A DNA stretch of 64,000 nt from Leptolyngbya sp. KIOST-1 (GCF_000763385.1 NZ_JQFA01000002.1:496001-560000), one strand, 5' to 3'; counted from the first letter of the stretch, positions 26,192-36,721 are shown. Notes: generated from the sequence alone by a model not told the origin. Numbers and translations: made by a program.

Positions 26192-28087
26192 ATGTCTTTC
26201 GATCTATCGCCCTTGTGGATTTCCTTCAGGGTCGCCAGTTTGGCCACTGGGGCAGCCTTTTTTCTCGGCATCGCCGCTGCCTACTGGATGCTGGACTATC
26301 GGGGACGGGGTAAATCGCTGATTGAAGCGATTTTGGTGGCCCCGCTCGTGCTGCCGCCGACGGTGGTCGGTTTCGTGTTGTTGTTGCTGCTGGGCCGCAA
26401 CGGGCCGCTGGGGGCAGGGCTGCGATCGCTGGGTGTCAACCTGGTGTTTACCTGGTACGGGGCCGTGATTGCGGCAACGGTGGTGGCCTTTCCGCTGATG
26501 TACCGCACCGCCCTGGGGGCCTTCGAGCAGATTGACCCGGCCCTGATTCAGGTGGCCCGCACCCTGGGAGCCCGGGAGGAGCGCATTTTCTGGCGCATTT
26601 TGCTGCCCCTGTCGGTGCCGGGACTGCTGGCGGGGCTCACCCTGGCCTTTGCCCGTGCCCTGGGCGAGTTTGGGGCAACGCTGATGGTGGCGGGCAACAT
26701 TCCAGGCCGCACCCAGACTATGCCCATGGCGATTTATTTTGCGGTCGAGGCCGGAGCGATGCAGGAGGCCTGGGTATGGGTGGCCATCATCCTCACCGTG
26801 TCGCTTTCCGGGCTAATCGCGGCCAATCTGTGGCAGGCCCAGCGCCGCGATCGCTACCGCACCGGCCCTGCCCAGAATGGAACATGGAACATCCAAAATC
26901 CCGAACAGCCCCCGGCATTTATCCCTAACCCTCCGCCCCTCGCCGCTGCCCCAACGCCGTCTCTTCACGTCGAGCTTCACAAGGCGCTGGCGACCTTTCC
27001 CCTGCAGGTGTCTTTCACCGCCGGGGCCGAAGCGCTGGGCATTTTGGGAGCCTCGGGCTCGGGCAAGTCGATGACCCTGCGCTGCATTGCCGGGGTCGAA
27101 ACCCCCACCAGCGGGCGCATCGTGCTCAATGGGCGGGTGCTATTCGACAGTGACAAGGGCATCAACCTGCCCAGCCACCAGCGGCGGGTGGGGCTGCTGT
27201 TTCAGACCTACGCGCTGTTTCCGCACCTGACCATCGCCGAGAACATTGGCTTTGGCCTCCACCATCTGCCCAAATTGGAACGGCGGCAGCGGGTGAGTGG
27301 CTGGCTGGCGGCAATGCAGCTGCAGGGGCTGGGCGATCGCTACCCGCAGCAAATTTCCGGTGGACAGCAGCAGCGGGTGGCCCTGGCCCGCGCCCTGGCC
27401 CCCGACCCCGAGGTACTGCTGCTGGACGAACCCCTTTCGGCCCTGGACACTTTCCTGCGCAGCCAGGTAGAGCAGCAGCTGTTGACCACCCTGGCCCACT
27501 ATCGGGGGGTGGCACTGTTTGTCACCCACAACCTGGAGGAGGTATTTCGGCTATGCCCGCAGATCATGGTGATGGCGGCGGGGCGGCCCATAACCCAGGG
27601 CAGCCGCCACCAGGTGTTCGAGCAACCGGGAAGCGCGATCGCTGCCCAGATCACTGGCTGCAAGAACTTTTCCCAGGCCGTGCCGGCCTCCCCCACTACC
27701 GTGGTGGCCCAGGACTGGGACTGCACCCTGACCGTGGCGCCCCCCCTGCCCACCGATCTCAGCCAGGTGGGGTTTCGCGCCCACCAGGTGCAGTTTGCTA
27801 CCGATGCCAGCCAGCCCAATACCTTCGCCGCCTGGTTAGTGGCCACCAGTGAAACCCCCCACCGCATGACGCTGTTTCTCAAGCTCCACAGTGCGCCTGA
27901 CCCAGCTGTCCCCACCCACCACATCCAGGCCGAAGTGCCCAAGGAGACCTGGCATGTCCTCAAGGCACAACCCCTGCCTTGGTTCGTGCAGCTCGCTCCC
28001 GAGCGGGTGTTGCTGCTGGGCGATCGCCCGGAGGGCAACCTGACTGAGGGCGATTCGGCTCAGTCGGTGGGTGCGGTGGGTGTATGA
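26192..28087 (+). CDS. modBC: Fused molybdate ABC permease and ATPase (ModB-ModC)
   Basis: A 631-residue fusion. Residues 1 to about 225 are the ModB permease: about five membrane segments and the cytoplasmic EAA loop FEQIDPALIQVARTLGAREE. After a Pro-rich linker, residues about 255-480 are the ModC ATPase: Walker A GASGSGKSMT (about 285), signature SGGQQQRVALARAL, Walker B VLLLDEPLSALD, switch His in FVTHNLEEV. The C-terminal about 150 residues are TOBE-like and probably sense molybdate. Classical ModB and ModC are separate proteins. The fusion forces one-to-one stoichiometry, and a dimer would give the full transporter. Confidence 0.93.
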   Translation: MSFDLSPLWISFRVASLATGAAFFLGIAAAYWMLDYRGRGKSLIEAILVAPLVLPPTVVGFVLLLLLGRNGPLGAGLRSLGVNLVFTWYGAVIAATVVAFPLMYRTALGAFEQIDPALIQVARTLGAREERIFWRILLPLSVPGLLAGLTLAFARALGEFGATLMVAGNIPGRTQTMPMAIYFAVEAGAMQEAWVWVAIILTVSLSGLIAANLWQAQRRDRYRTGPAQNGTWNIQNPEQPPAFIPNPPPLAAAPTPSLHVELHKALATFPLQVSFTAGAEALGILGASGSGKSMTLRCIAGVETPTSGRIVLNGRVLFDSDKGINLPSHQRRVGLLFQTYALFPHLTIAENIGFGLHHLPKLERRQRVSGWLAAMQLQGLGDRYPQQISGGQQQRVALARALAPDPEVLLLDEPLSALDTFLRSQVEQQLLTTLAHYRGVALFVTHNLEEVFRLCPQIMVMAAGRPITQGSRHQVFEQPGSAIAAQITGCKNFSQAVPASPTTVVAQDWDCTLTVAPPLPTDLSQVGFRAHQVQFATDASQPNTFAAWLVATSETPHRMTLFLKLHSAPDPAVPTHHIQAEVPKETWHVLKAQPLPWFVQLAPERVLLLGDRPEGNLTEGDSAQSVGAVGV

Positions 28088-28112
28088 CGTTTAGTTTGTA
28101 TGACGTTTAGTT
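28081..28112. repeat. Two tandem copies of a 16-bp unit
   Basis: TGTATGACGTTTAGTT twice in a row, the first overlapping the modBC stop codon (28085-28087). It is a recent-looking duplication in the spacer before mop. Confidence 0.85.
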
Positions 28113-28125
28113 TAGGATTTAGATC

Positions 28126-28335
28126 ATGAAAATTAGCGCTCGCAACGCCATGCTTGGCACCGTTAAATCTGTGGTCCCCGGCATGGTGACCACGGAGGTA
28201 GTGATTGAGGTCGCTCCGGGGCTAGAGGTGGCCTCCGTAATTACCAAATCCTCCGCCGATTCCCTCGGCCTCAAGGTCGGGGACTCCGCCTACGCCGTAG
28301 TGAAGGCATCCGATGTTATGGTCGCTGTCGATTAG
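28126..28335 (+). CDS. mop: Molbindin (Mop domain protein)
   Basis: A 69-residue single Mop/TOBE domain: MKISARNAMLGTVKSVVPGM, then TTEVVIEVAPGLEVASVITK, ending VYAVVKASDVMVAVD-like (here AYAVVKASDVM). Molbindins form hexamers that bind molybdate in the cytosol and act as a buffer or donor for cofactor synthesis. It is close in sequence to the Mop half of the RHH-Mop regulator, which suggests duplication. AGGA lies 9 bases before the ATG. It is the last gene of the mod operon. Confidence 0.92.
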   Translation: MKISARNAMLGTVKSVVPGMVTTEVVIEVAPGLEVASVITKSSADSLGLKVGDSAYAVVKASDVMVAVD

Positions 28336-28474
28336 CCTGCTGGACTACCTGCACCCCACGGGCTGGACGAGCTATGCCTACGGGTGGAATGGCTAACCTA
28401 GGCTGGTCAGCTCAGCCGACCTTGATGTTCACCGCGCTCTGGCCCAAACTAGAGGTTGGCTTCTCCGTTGTGCC

Positions 28475-29716
28475 ATGACCTCTTTTGACCTCACCCCGGC
28501 CACCACGCCCGCCGCCCTCAGCGTGGGCGGCCTCGTCGACTACATCAAGGCGGTGCTGGAGGATGACCCCACCCTGCGCCAGGTGTGGGTAGTGGGGGAA
28601 GTCTCCAGCGCCAACCACCACGCCAAGGGGCTATTTTTTACCCTCACTGACCCCGATACCGGAGCCGCCATCAACGCCGTGGCCTGGCGCAGCCAGCAGG
28701 CCCGCCTGACCACCCTGCCCACCGTGGGCGACCAGGTGATTGCCCTGGGCACGGTGAAGGTCTACCCCCAGCGCAGCAGCTACCAGCTGACGGTGTGGCA
28801 GGTGCTGCCCAGCGGCGATGGGCTCAAGGCCCTGCGCTACCGCCAGCTGCGCCAGCGACTGGCCGCCGAGGGCCTGTTCGACCCGGAATTTAAGCGATCG
28901 CTGCCCGCCCTACCCCAGATCATCGCCGTGGTGTCGTCGCCTCAAGCGGCGGCCTGGGGCGACATTCAGCGATCGCTGCGCCACCACCACCCGGGGCTGC
29001 ACCTGCTGTTTTCCCCCGCCACGGTGCAGGGCGACAGCGCCCCCGACTCCATCGTTGCGGCCATGGAGCGGGTCGCCGCCGACGGTCGGGCCGAGGTGTT
29101 AATTTTGGCGCGGGGAGGCGGGGCCAGCGAAGACCTGGAGTGCTTTGACGACGAGCGGGTGGTGCGGGCCGTGGCCGACTGCCCCATTCCGGTAGTGACC
29201 GGCATTGGCCACCAGCGCGACGAATCCCTGGCCGATCTGGCTGCCGACGTCTGTGCCCACACGCCCACGGCGGCGGCGATCGCCGCCGTTCCTGCCCTGG
29301 CCGATCTGGTTGACGCCCATCACCAGCGAGTTGCCCAACTCAAATCCCTGATGGCCGATCGCCTGCTCGATGCCCACAGCGATATGCACCGCCTGGGCCA
29401 GCGACTGCTGCGCACTCGCCTCGACCAGCGGGTGCAGCAGCAGCAGCAGCACCTCAAGCAGCTCCAGCGGCGGCTGGTGCAGGGGGTGCAGGTGGAACTG
29501 CGGCAGGCGAGCGATCGCACCGCCGCCCTCCACAGGCACCTGATGACCCTCGACCCCGACACCGTAGTGCGGCGCGGCTACGCCCTGGTGCGCGACGACG
29601 CCAGCCAGCTCGTCACCCAGGCCACCGCCACCAGCCCCGGCCAAACCCTCCAAATTCAGCTCGCCCAGGGCCACCTCACCGTCCAAGTCACCCAAATCCA
29701 CCCCCCACCCCAATAA
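28475..29716 (+). CDS. xseA: Exodeoxyribonuclease VII large subunit
   Basis: A 413-residue catalytic subunit of the single-strand exonuclease used in mismatch repair and damage clearance. The N-terminal OB fold (VWVVGEVSSANHHAKGLFFT) is followed by the catalytic domain with IAVVSSPQAAAWGDI, LILARGGGASEDLECFDDE and VVTGIGHQRDESLADLAAD, then a Gln-rich coiled coil (LDQRVQQQQQHLKQLQRRL) and a C-terminal strand region VRRGYALVRDD. It is typical length for cyanobacteria. xseB follows after 56 bases of C-rich repeat. Confidence 0.96.
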   Translation: MTSFDLTPATTPAALSVGGLVDYIKAVLEDDPTLRQVWVVGEVSSANHHAKGLFFTLTDPDTGAAINAVAWRSQQARLTTLPTVGDQVIALGTVKVYPQRSSYQLTVWQVLPSGDGLKALRYRQLRQRLAAEGLFDPEFKRSLPALPQIIAVVSSPQAAAWGDIQRSLRHHHPGLHLLFSPATVQGDSAPDSIVAAMERVAADGRAEVLILARGGGASEDLECFDDERVVRAVADCPIPVVTGIGHQRDESLADLAADVCAHTPTAAAIAAVPALADLVDAHHQRVAQLKSLMADRLLDAHSDMHRLGQRLLRTRLDQRVQQQQQHLKQLQRRLVQGVQVELRQASDRTAALHRHLMTLDPDTVVRRGYALVRDDASQLVTQATATSPGQTLQIQLAQGHLTVQVTQIHPPPQ

Positions 29717-29770
29717 CCCCCCACCTATCCACTCGCCCACCCTCCCACTCATCCACCCTCCCACTCCCCA
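29717..29770. repeat. C-rich array between xseA and xseB
   Basis: About 54 bases of CCACCCTCCCACTCATCCACC-type repeat filling the whole xseA-xseB spacer up to the xseB start. It is the same family as the C-rich arrays before hlyD, feoB and feoC, but here there is no G-rich partner. Confidence 0.75.
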
Positions 29771-29772
29771 AA

Positions 29773-29991
29773 ATGCCCAAAAAAACCACCCCTACCGAGC
29801 CCTGGAACTACGAAGCCACCGTCGCCACCGTCGAGGGCATCATCGCCGATCTGGAGTCGGGCAATCTGCCCCTGGCGGCGGTGCTGAGCCAGTTTGAGCA
29901 GGCGGTGCAGGCACTCCAACAGTGCGAGAGCTACCTGCACGAAAAGCAACAGCAGGTTGACCTGCTGATTGAAACCCTGGCCGACGCCTGA
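29773..29991 (+). CDS. xseB: Exodeoxyribonuclease VII small subunit
   Basis: A 72-residue helical protein that coats the coiled coil of XseA. The family motif is YEATVATVEGIIADLESGNL followed by PLAAVLSQFEQAVQALQQCE. It starts at ATG 29773, directly after the C-rich array, without a purine-rich ribosome site; the immediate upstream sequence is CTCCCCAAA. Confidence 0.93.
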   Translation: MPKKTTPTEPWNYEATVATVEGIIADLESGNLPLAAVLSQFEQAVQALQQCESYLHEKQQQVDLLIETLADA

Positions 29992-30197
29992 ACCTGGCGG
30001 GGCCCCTGGAAAACCCGGGAGAATGGTTGAGTAGCGCTACGGGAAATGGCTTAAGTCCCCCATCAAGCCTGATACCCGGAACCCGGAACCCAACACCCCG
30101 GCAAACATAGCTCCACATCTGCCAGCCGGTACTAGCCCCCCCTGCCCCACTCCTGTCTCGGCACAGTCTGTAACCCATCCCATTCTCCCGTAGCTCT

Positions 30198-32888
30198 ATG
30201 ACCCCCGAACACCAGCGTCTAAAGGTGGCCCATGAGGCGCAAACGCCGTGGAAAAAGTGGGGGCCATACCTGAGCGATCGCCAGTGGGGCACCGTGCGCG
30301 AAGACTACAGCACCACGGGGGCCGCGTGGAATTATTTCTCGCACCAGCAGTCGCACTCGCGGGCCTACCGCTGGGGCGAAGACGGCCTCGGCGGCATCTG
30401 CGACGACCAGCAGCTGCTCTGCTTTGGCCTGGCCCTTTGGAATGGGAAAGATCCCGTCTTAAAAGAGCGCCTGTTTGGCCTCACCGGCAACCAGGGCAAC
30501 CACGGTGAAGACGTCAAAGAATACTACTTCTACCTCGACAGCACCCCCACCCACAGCTACCTCAAGTTTCTCTACAAGTATCCCCAGGCCGAGTACCCCT
30601 ACGCCGACCTGGTGGCCGAAAGTGGGCGGCGGGGGTACGACCAGCCCGAGTACGAACTGCTGGATACGGGCGTATTTGCCGACAATCGCTACTTTGACGT
30701 GGCGGTGGAGTACGCCAAGGCCGACCCGGAAGACATTGCGATCGCCGTTGAAGTGGTCAATCGCGGCCCCGAGTCAGCCACAGTTCACCTGCTGCCGACC
30801 CTGTGGTTTCGCAACACCTGGTCCTGGGGTGAAGACTGCGAGAAGCCGAAATTATCTAAGGGCAAACAACCGTTTTCCCCGACAGGGGATGTTGTGATTG
30901 AAGCGACTCACCCCACGCTGGGCAATTACTGGCTCTACTGCGAACTAGCTGATCTGTATTTCACCGAAAACGAGACTAACAATCAAGCTCTATATGGGGC
31001 CAAAAACGCCTCGCCCTACGTGAAAGACGGCATTCACAACGCGGTGATTCTCGGCCAGCAGGAGGCCGTCAATACAGAACAGGTTGGGACCAAGGCCGCT
31101 CCCCACTACCGACTCGACCTTGCACCGGGGGAACACCGAACGGTACGCCTGCGGCTGACCCACCGCCCCGATCTAGAGCAGCCCCTGGGTTCCGAATTTG
31201 ACCACATTCTGCAAGCTCGGCGGCGTGAGGCCGACGACTTCTACGCCGCCCTGACGCCCTTTGCGCTGAGTGACGACCAGCGGCAGATTCAGCGCCAGGC
31301 GATCGCGGGTCTACTCTGGAGCAAGCAGGTCTACCGCTACGAAGTCAACCGCTGGCTCCAGGGCGACCCCACCCTGCCACCGCCAAACCGCAGTTCCCCC
31401 CGCAACACCCACTGGCGGCACCTCGACAGCGGCGACATCATCTCCATGCCCGACACCTGGGAGTACCCCTGGTTCGCCGCCTGGGATCTGGCCTTTCACT
31501 GCATTCCGCTAGCGCTGGTCGACCCCGAGTTTGCCAAGCACCAGCTCGACATGCTGACGCGGGAGTGGTATATGCACCCCAACGGGCAGCTGCCCGCCTA
31601 CGAGTGGGCCTTTGGCGATGTCAACCCGCCTGTGCACGCCTGGGCCACCTGGCGGGTGTACAAAATCGACCAAAAAATGACCGGCAAAGGCGATCGCCCC
31701 TTTTTGGAGCGCGTCTTTCAAAAGCTGCTGCTCAACTTTACCTGGTGGGTCAACCGCAAAGACGCCGGCGGCAAAAATGTGTTTGAGGGCGGCTTTTTGG
31801 GCCTCGACAACATCGGCGTGTTTGACCGCAGCGCCCCCCTGCCCACGGGCGGCACCCTGGAGCAGTCCGACGGCACCAGCTGGATGGCGATGTACTGCCT
31901 CAATATGCTGGAAATGGCCCTGGAACTGGCCATCGACAACCCGGTCTACGAAGACATGGCGACCAAATTCTTTGAGCACTTCATTTACATCGCCGACGCC
32001 ATGAACCACATCGGCGACGACAAAACCCGCCTGTGGAGCGAGGAAGACGGCTTTTTCTACGACGTGCTGCACCTGCCCCACGGCGATCGCATTCAGCTCA
32101 AAATTCGCTCCATGGTGGGCCTGATTCCGCTCTGCGCCGTGATGACCCTCGACCCAGACACCCTGGCCCAGCTGCCCAACTTCACCGAGCGGTTGGAGTG
32201 GTTTATTCAAAACCGCCCGGCCCTCAAGCGCAATGTCGCCTGTATGGAAACCAAGGGGCAGCAGGCGCGGCAAATGCTGGCCCTGTGCTACGCCACCCTG
32301 GGCCATGTCGAACCGCGCGATCGCCTGCGCCGCCTGCTCGAAAAGCTGCTGGATGAGGCCGAATTTTTGAGTCCCTACGGCATTCGCGCCCTGTCTAAAT
32401 ACCACGCCGAGCACCCCTACAGCTTCCACGCCGATGGCCAGGACTACCGGGTTGCCTACGAGCCCGCCGAGTCGCGCAGCGGCCTGTTTGGCGGCAACTC
32501 CAACTGGCGGGGGCCGATCTGGTTTCCGGTCAACTACCTGATCATTGAGGCGCTGCAAAAGTTTCACCACTACCTGGGCGACGACTACCGGGTGGAATGC
32601 CCCACCGGCTCGGGCCAGTGGATGAACCTGTGGCAGGTGGCCAGCGACCTATCCCAGCGGCTGATCGCCATCTTTGAGCGCAATGGGGAGGGCTTGCGTC
32701 CCGTCAACGGCGGCACTGCCCCCCTCCAGCACGACCCACACTGGTGCGACTACGTGCTGTTTTACGAATACTTCCACGGCGACAACGGGGCCGGGCTGGG
32801 GGCCAGCCACCAAACCGGCTGGACGGGGCTGGTGGCCAAGCTGATCCAGCAGCAGGGGGAATACCGGGAGCAAACCCCAGGGGGTTGA
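30198..32888 (+). CDS. MGH1/GH63-like glucosidase
   Basis: An 896-residue, probably cytosolic protein with no signal peptide. Opening motifs are [20 protein letters not shown] and [20 protein letters not shown], a conserved N-terminal block of the bacterial mannosyl-oligosaccharide-glucosidase-like (GH63) family. The alpha/alpha barrel includes [18 protein letters not shown] (a likely catalytic Asp), [33 protein letters not shown] and [20 protein letters not shown]. The natural substrate in cyanobacteria is unknown; a small alpha-glucoside such as glucosylglycerate or a trisaccharide is possible. Together with glgP and the GH133 enzyme it suggests alpha-glucan or compatible-solute turnover. 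Confidence 0.85.
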   Translation: MTPEHQRLKVAHEAQTPWKKWGPYLSDRQWGTVREDYSTTGAAWNYFSHQQSHSRAYRWGEDGLGGICDDQQLLCFGLALWNGKDPVLKERLFGLTGNQGNHGEDVKEYYFYLDSTPTHSYLKFLYKYPQAEYPYADLVAESGRRGYDQPEYELLDTGVFADNRYFDVAVEYAKADPEDIAIAVEVVNRGPESATVHLLPTLWFRNTWSWGEDCEKPKLSKGKQPFSPTGDVVIEATHPTLGNYWLYCELADLYFTENETNNQALYGAKNASPYVKDGIHNAVILGQQEAVNTEQVGTKAAPHYRLDLAPGEHRTVRLRLTHRPDLEQPLGSEFDHILQARRREADDFYAALTPFALSDDQRQIQRQAIAGLLWSKQVYRYEVNRWLQGDPTLPPPNRSSPRNTHWRHLDSGDIISMPDTWEYPWFAAWDLAFHCIPLALVDPEFAKHQLDMLTREWYMHPNGQLPAYEWAFGDVNPPVHAWATWRVYKIDQKMTGKGDRPFLERVFQKLLLNFTWWVNRKDAGGKNVFEGGFLGLDNIGVFDRSAPLPTGGTLEQSDGTSWMAMYCLNMLEMALELAIDNPVYEDMATKFFEHFIYIADAMNHIGDDKTRLWSEEDGFFYDVLHLPHGDRIQLKIRSMVGLIPLCAVMTLDPDTLAQLPNFTERLEWFIQNRPALKRNVACMETKGQQARQMLALCYATLGHVEPRDRLRRLLEKLLDEAEFLSPYGIRALSKYHAEHPYSFHADGQDYRVAYEPAESRSGLFGGNSNWRGPIWFPVNYLIIEALQKFHHYLGDDYRVECPTGSGQWMNLWQVASDLSQRLIAIFERNGEGLRPVNGGTAPLQHDPHWCDYVLFYEYFHGDNGAGLGASHQTGWTGLVAKLIQQQGEYREQTPGG

Positions 32889-32915
32889 TGGGAGCGCTGC
32901 CCCGAGACCAGGGCT

Positions 32916-33971
32916 TTAGCGCAGGCTTTCGCAGGCGATGCCGTCGCCGTCGCCATCCAGCCGGTGGGGGTCCCCCGGAAACGCCTCCAGGACGGCCTGG
33001 GCCTGGGCCCAGCTGCTGAAGTCGCTGCAGTTGCAGTCGGTGGCAACGCAGGCCGGCAGGGTTTGAGCGGCGGGGGAAGTCGGGGCCGGGACCGTTGGAA
33101 CGCTGGGGGGCGCGGCCCCTGGAGCCGCAGACCCACCCCGGCGGAAGTCCCAGGGCAGAGTGGGTTGGGGCTGACTCCAAAAATTCAGGCCAGCGGCGCG
33201 GGCGGCGGCTTCGGCCTGGCGGTAGTCGGCGGCGGTGGCGGCGCAGCCGTCCAGGTACTGGGTGTAAACAACCGCGTAGCCCTCCCGCACCAGCTGGAGC
33301 CCCACCGACTGACCGCCGCTGTAGATTTCGGCCACGGTGCGATCGTAGCGATCGCGCTCAATTGCCCGCACCGTCACCGACTGCCCGGTCGGCAGCAGCT
33401 GCCGCAGCCGCAGGGCCGCCTCGGGGCCAAAGGCCTGGTTCGTCTCAGGGGCATCCACACAGGCCAGCCGCAGGGTAATCGTCCCCTCCGGCCCCTGCAC
33501 CCGCAGCGTATCGCCATCGCCCACCGAGACCACGGTGGCGGTGGGCAGGGTTTTGGCGGCGGCGGCTCGGGCAGCGTAGGCCCGATTGGCTTCGTACTCC
33601 TGGCGTTTTTGCTGGGCGATGGCAAAGCGATCGCTGCCGGAGGGAATGGCGCTCAGGTGGGCGATCGCCTGCTGCCAGAGCCCTTCCACCTGGTGCCAGT
33701 CGCTGGCAGACTGGGCCGTTTGGGTGGCCACCGCCGCCGCCATTCCCTGCTCCAGAGCCTGGCGATAGTGCGGCTCCCCTGCATCTTCCGAGGGAGCGAC
33801 CCCGGCTTGGGCGGAGTCAGGGGAGGCCGTTGCCAGCGGCTCGGGGGCGATCGCCCGGGAGCTATTTTCCAGGGGCCGGGTCGAGCAGGCAGCTGTCAGA
33901 GTCAGTAGGGCCAGGGCGGCTACCCGCGCGACGGAAGCGGCTCGCGATCGTAACTCACAGGGTTGGGGCAT
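32916..33971 (-). CDS. Lipoprotein nuclease: SNase (thermonuclease) plus Excalibur domain
   Basis: A 351-residue protein. The lipobox LTAAC puts the lipidated Cys at residue 29. A middle linker is followed by the staphylococcal nuclease fold (about 145-265): VVSVGDGDTLRVQGPEG, LRLACVDAPETNQAFG and AIERDRYDRTVAEIY, which carry the Asp, Arg and Glu positions of the calcium-dependent active site. The C-terminal 45 residues are an Excalibur domain, with a C-x-C pair and LDGDGDGIACESL, a predicted calcium-binding DxDxDG loop. It would degrade extracellular or periplasmic DNA/RNA at the membrane surface. The stop is 27 bases from the convergent glucosidase gene. Confidence 0.88.
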   Translation of the reverse strand: MPQPCELRSRAASVARVAALALLTLTAACSTRPLENSSRAIAPEPLATASPDSAQAGVAPSEDAGEPHYRQALEQGMAAAVATQTAQSASDWHQVEGLWQQAIAHLSAIPSGSDRFAIAQQKRQEYEANRAYAARAAAAKTLPTATVVSVGDGDTLRVQGPEGTITLRLACVDAPETNQAFGPEAALRLRQLLPTGQSVTVRAIERDRYDRTVAEIYSGGQSVGLQLVREGYAVVYTQYLDGCAATAADYRQAEAAARAAGLNFWSQPQPTLPWDFRRGGSAAPGAAPPSVPTVPAPTSPAAQTLPACVATDCNCSDFSSWAQAQAVLEAFPGDPHRLDGDGDGIACESLR

Positions 33972-34243
33972 CGTTGGGACTCAGCTCATAGTCAATGCAA
34001 AACTGTCACCCTGTATACCAAGAGTACTCGCAATCTGATTGGGTAGCCCTACGGCAACAATCCATACTCAATTCACCCCGGCTAATTCCAGCTGGACTGG
34101 GCCAACACCGGTTGTGCCTACCCGAGCCCCCTGCTTCAAACTGAGGTTGGGCGATTCGAATTTCGGTTTACTCCGCCTGGCCCACGGGGTTTCCCACAGG
34201 TGGGGCCCATCGGCTGGGCTATCCGTGAGTTAAACCAAACCCC
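33972..34243. other. Promoter region of the nuclease gene
   Basis: 272 bases between the divergent start of the nuclease gene and the end of the large hypothetical gene (both minus strand). No gene, repeat or clear hairpin recognised. Confidence 0.4.
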
Positions 34244-36529
34244 TCACTCGAAGCGCTGGCTGGCGGCATTCCATGTCAGCAAGTCATAGCCCCCGCTCCG
34301 GTGCACCAATAGCCCCGTGGGACCGCCGAGGGTAGGGTTGGTCAGCGCCACCAGCGATTGGGGCGACACCAGATCGGTGTAGAGCACCTGATTGTCTGAG
34401 TTTAAAATCACAGTTTTGGGGAATGTTCCCTCCACCGAGGCACCCCACTGGGCCAGCTGGGCCAAGCCCGCCTCATCCCAGGTCAACACCCGCTCGGGCC
34501 GCCCGTCGGCGGTCAGATCCAGGCTGTGCTGGGCCAGATTGGCCAAGGCCCCGGCAAACTCGGCGGGGGGCGGCTGACGGCCAAACAGACTCAGCTCTAT
34601 GGGATTGCCGATGAGTTTAGGGTCTGGACGCTGGCGCTGGCTGGCATTGAGCCAGGTCAGCGCCCCCTGGGAAAAGACCAGCGGCGGCAGGGCCGTGGTC
34701 GTGGCGGCGGGGCCGGTGGCCAGCAGCGTGGGCCGGCCGTCAATGACGGACAGCCCACGCACAGTGAGGGGAACGGGCTGTCCGGTGGTGGGGGTAACCC
34801 AGCGCAGCAGCTGGGGCGATGCCTGAACGGCGGGCTGCACCATAGCCCAAATGGCCTCTGGGCTGGCCTCCGGGGGCACAGAAACATGGCCGCGCTGCCA
34901 GGCTTGACGCCGATGCACCGCCCGCAGCTCCACCTGGTACCACTGGCCCAGGGAGGCGTCGAGGGTCTGTCCTGGGGCGGCAAAGCCCGCCTGGGGAGTG
35001 CCGGTGGGCTGGGCCTGACCGACCAGGCTGTCGAGGGGAACCAGGGTGGACACCTGGGCTGCCGACGGTTGGCCGGGAGCGCGATCGCCCTGGGGGGCCG
35101 GGCCATTCCTTACCGCGGCGACGGTTTGCTCCTGGGGCCTGTCTAGCGCCGCCAACAGCCGCGTCAGCCGCTGCCGGGTAGCGGTGGGTATCGACTGGCG
35201 CGTCAGCCAGTCCTGGGTGGCACCATCCAGGCTGGTGGGCTGATTCTGCTGAGCTTTGAGGGTCAGCCCTCCCCATACGTAGACAGCGGGGTCGGGGTCG
35301 GGGAGAGCTGCAGCGGCGCTGATGCGGTTCCACATTCGGCCGCGATCGGTGGCGAGGCGGCTGAGCAGGGTGGGCAGCAGGGTGGGAGCAGTTTCTAGCT
35401 GGGTCAGGGCCGCCTCCCAGCGACCGTCGATCAGCAGGGCCAGCACCTGCTGGGTGGGCGTGGACCAGTCCTGGTCGGCCTGCTGACGAGTGATGGCCGC
35501 ATGGCGTTCGGCCAGCCGCAGCTGGGCCTCCGCCGCGGGGGGCCAGCCCTGATCAAGTGTGCCTTTCAGGTCGCTCAGGGCGGTGACCGCCAGGGGCCAG
35601 AGGCCGCCTCGGGCCAGGCGCAGCGCCTGCTGGTAGGCTCCGGCCCTGGCCCCCGCGTCCGCCGGGACACGCACCCAGGACACCGGCTGCAGGCGCGGAG
35701 TGGTTCCCTCCATCACCTGCCACCCCCGCAGGGCAGGCTCCAGCCCCACGGTTTCATCAACAATCAGATCGCTGGGGCCATCGCCATCCAGGTCGGCCCA
35801 TTGGGGGAGGCGGTTGGCAGGACTGGTCCAGGGTTGCAGCAGGGCCAGCCGCTGGTTGTGAGGGTCGTAGTGCAGCAGGTGGCCATAGCGCAGCGTTAAC
35901 CCCTGCTGCCGCCAGGTGCCCTCCAGGGTCAGCCAGCGGCCGGCCGTGGATACCGGTGGGGCGGGCAAGGGCACCACCTGGGTCAGGGGAAACGTCGATG
36001 GGGCAGCGGTGGGGGCCTGGGTGCTGTTGAGCCAGGGCACCAGCACCAGGTCCTTGGACAGGGGGGAAATGGCCAGGGTGGCGATCGCCCTCAGGTCGTC
36101 CTCGCTGCCGCTGCCCTGGAGCAGGGTGAGGGCAACAATGGTGTCGGAGTCGGCCTCCAGCACCGGGATCACCAGGACGGTCGTGCCATCGGCACCGGCA
36201 TCCCCCAGGGCCAGCGGTTCGCCCAACCGCTGCTGAGCCACCGCCACCTGCCGCCGCAGGTCGGCCAGGCTGGTGGCCGGGGGCAGGGCAATCTGCTGCG
36301 ATCGCTGCAGCCGTGCCAAAACCTGGGGCAGGGCCTCCGGATCGAGCATCAGTCGCAGCCCCAGCCGAAAGCTCAGCCCCAGCAGCGCCAGACCCGCGCC
36401 AAAGCCAACCAGGGCCAGCAGCACCCCCAGCCAGCGCCACCGCCGAGGGCGCGACCTGACCCACACCTGAACCGAACCAGGCGCACTGGAGCTAGGGGTC
36501 TGGGGGCGTAGCGAGGGGCGAGGGGGCAT
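34244..36529 (-). CDS. Large membrane-anchored hypothetical protein, 761 aa
   Basis: The N-terminus is basic and Pro-rich, then one membrane segment at about residues 35-58 (WLGVLLALVGFGAGLALLGL). The long remainder is Gln/Pro/Leu-rich and mainly extracytoplasmic by inference. Segments such as LPQWADLDGDGPSDLIVDET and LDLTADGRPERVLTWDEAGL look like FG-GAP/VCBS beta-propeller blades (D-x-D-G-x-x-D and DGRPE patterns) with an Asp-rich calcium loop. No enzyme motif. The frame opens at 36709, but the ATG at 36529 starts the plausible protein. It is divergent from the chemoreceptor gene. Confidence 0.6.
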   Translation of the reverse strand: MPPRPSLRPQTPSSSAPGSVQVWVRSRPRRWRWLGVLLALVGFGAGLALLGLSFRLGLRLMLDPEALPQVLARLQRSQQIALPPATSLADLRRQVAVAQQRLGEPLALGDAGADGTTVLVIPVLEADSDTIVALTLLQGSGSEDDLRAIATLAISPLSKDLVLVPWLNSTQAPTAAPSTFPLTQVVPLPAPPVSTAGRWLTLEGTWRQQGLTLRYGHLLHYDPHNQRLALLQPWTSPANRLPQWADLDGDGPSDLIVDETVGLEPALRGWQVMEGTTPRLQPVSWVRVPADAGARAGAYQQALRLARGGLWPLAVTALSDLKGTLDQGWPPAAEAQLRLAERHAAITRQQADQDWSTPTQQVLALLIDGRWEAALTQLETAPTLLPTLLSRLATDRGRMWNRISAAAALPDPDPAVYVWGGLTLKAQQNQPTSLDGATQDWLTRQSIPTATRQRLTRLLAALDRPQEQTVAAVRNGPAPQGDRAPGQPSAAQVSTLVPLDSLVGQAQPTGTPQAGFAAPGQTLDASLGQWYQVELRAVHRRQAWQRGHVSVPPEASPEAIWAMVQPAVQASPQLLRWVTPTTGQPVPLTVRGLSVIDGRPTLLATGPAATTTALPPLVFSQGALTWLNASQRQRPDPKLIGNPIELSLFGRQPPPAEFAGALANLAQHSLDLTADGRPERVLTWDEAGLAQLAQWGASVEGTFPKTVILNSDNQVLYTDLVSPQSLVALTNPTLGGPTGLLVHRSGGYDLLTWNAASQRFE

Positions 36530-36721
36530 AGGTGGTGAGCAATTCACCTGCAACTTTATCGCAGGATACGGCCTGGGGTACGGAATTGTAATCTCCAGAC
36601 CGCTGTATTTTTGGCGGCGATCGCCTGGGGTGGCCTCACAAGGCGGGGGCGCTAAACGTTGTATTGCCGTCGCGAGGGGGAAAGCTGACATTGCCAGCCC
36701 AACACCCATAGGCCCCTAGCC

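Noticed and set aside
29717..29770. CRISPR-like array
   Set aside because: The short C-rich repeats here and in the other arrays have no unique spacers of uniform length and no cas genes; they are satellites.
34120..34170. Possible tRNA-like arm (GCGATTCGAATTTC)
   Set aside because: TTCGAA is present, but no acceptor stem or anticodon arm could be built around it.
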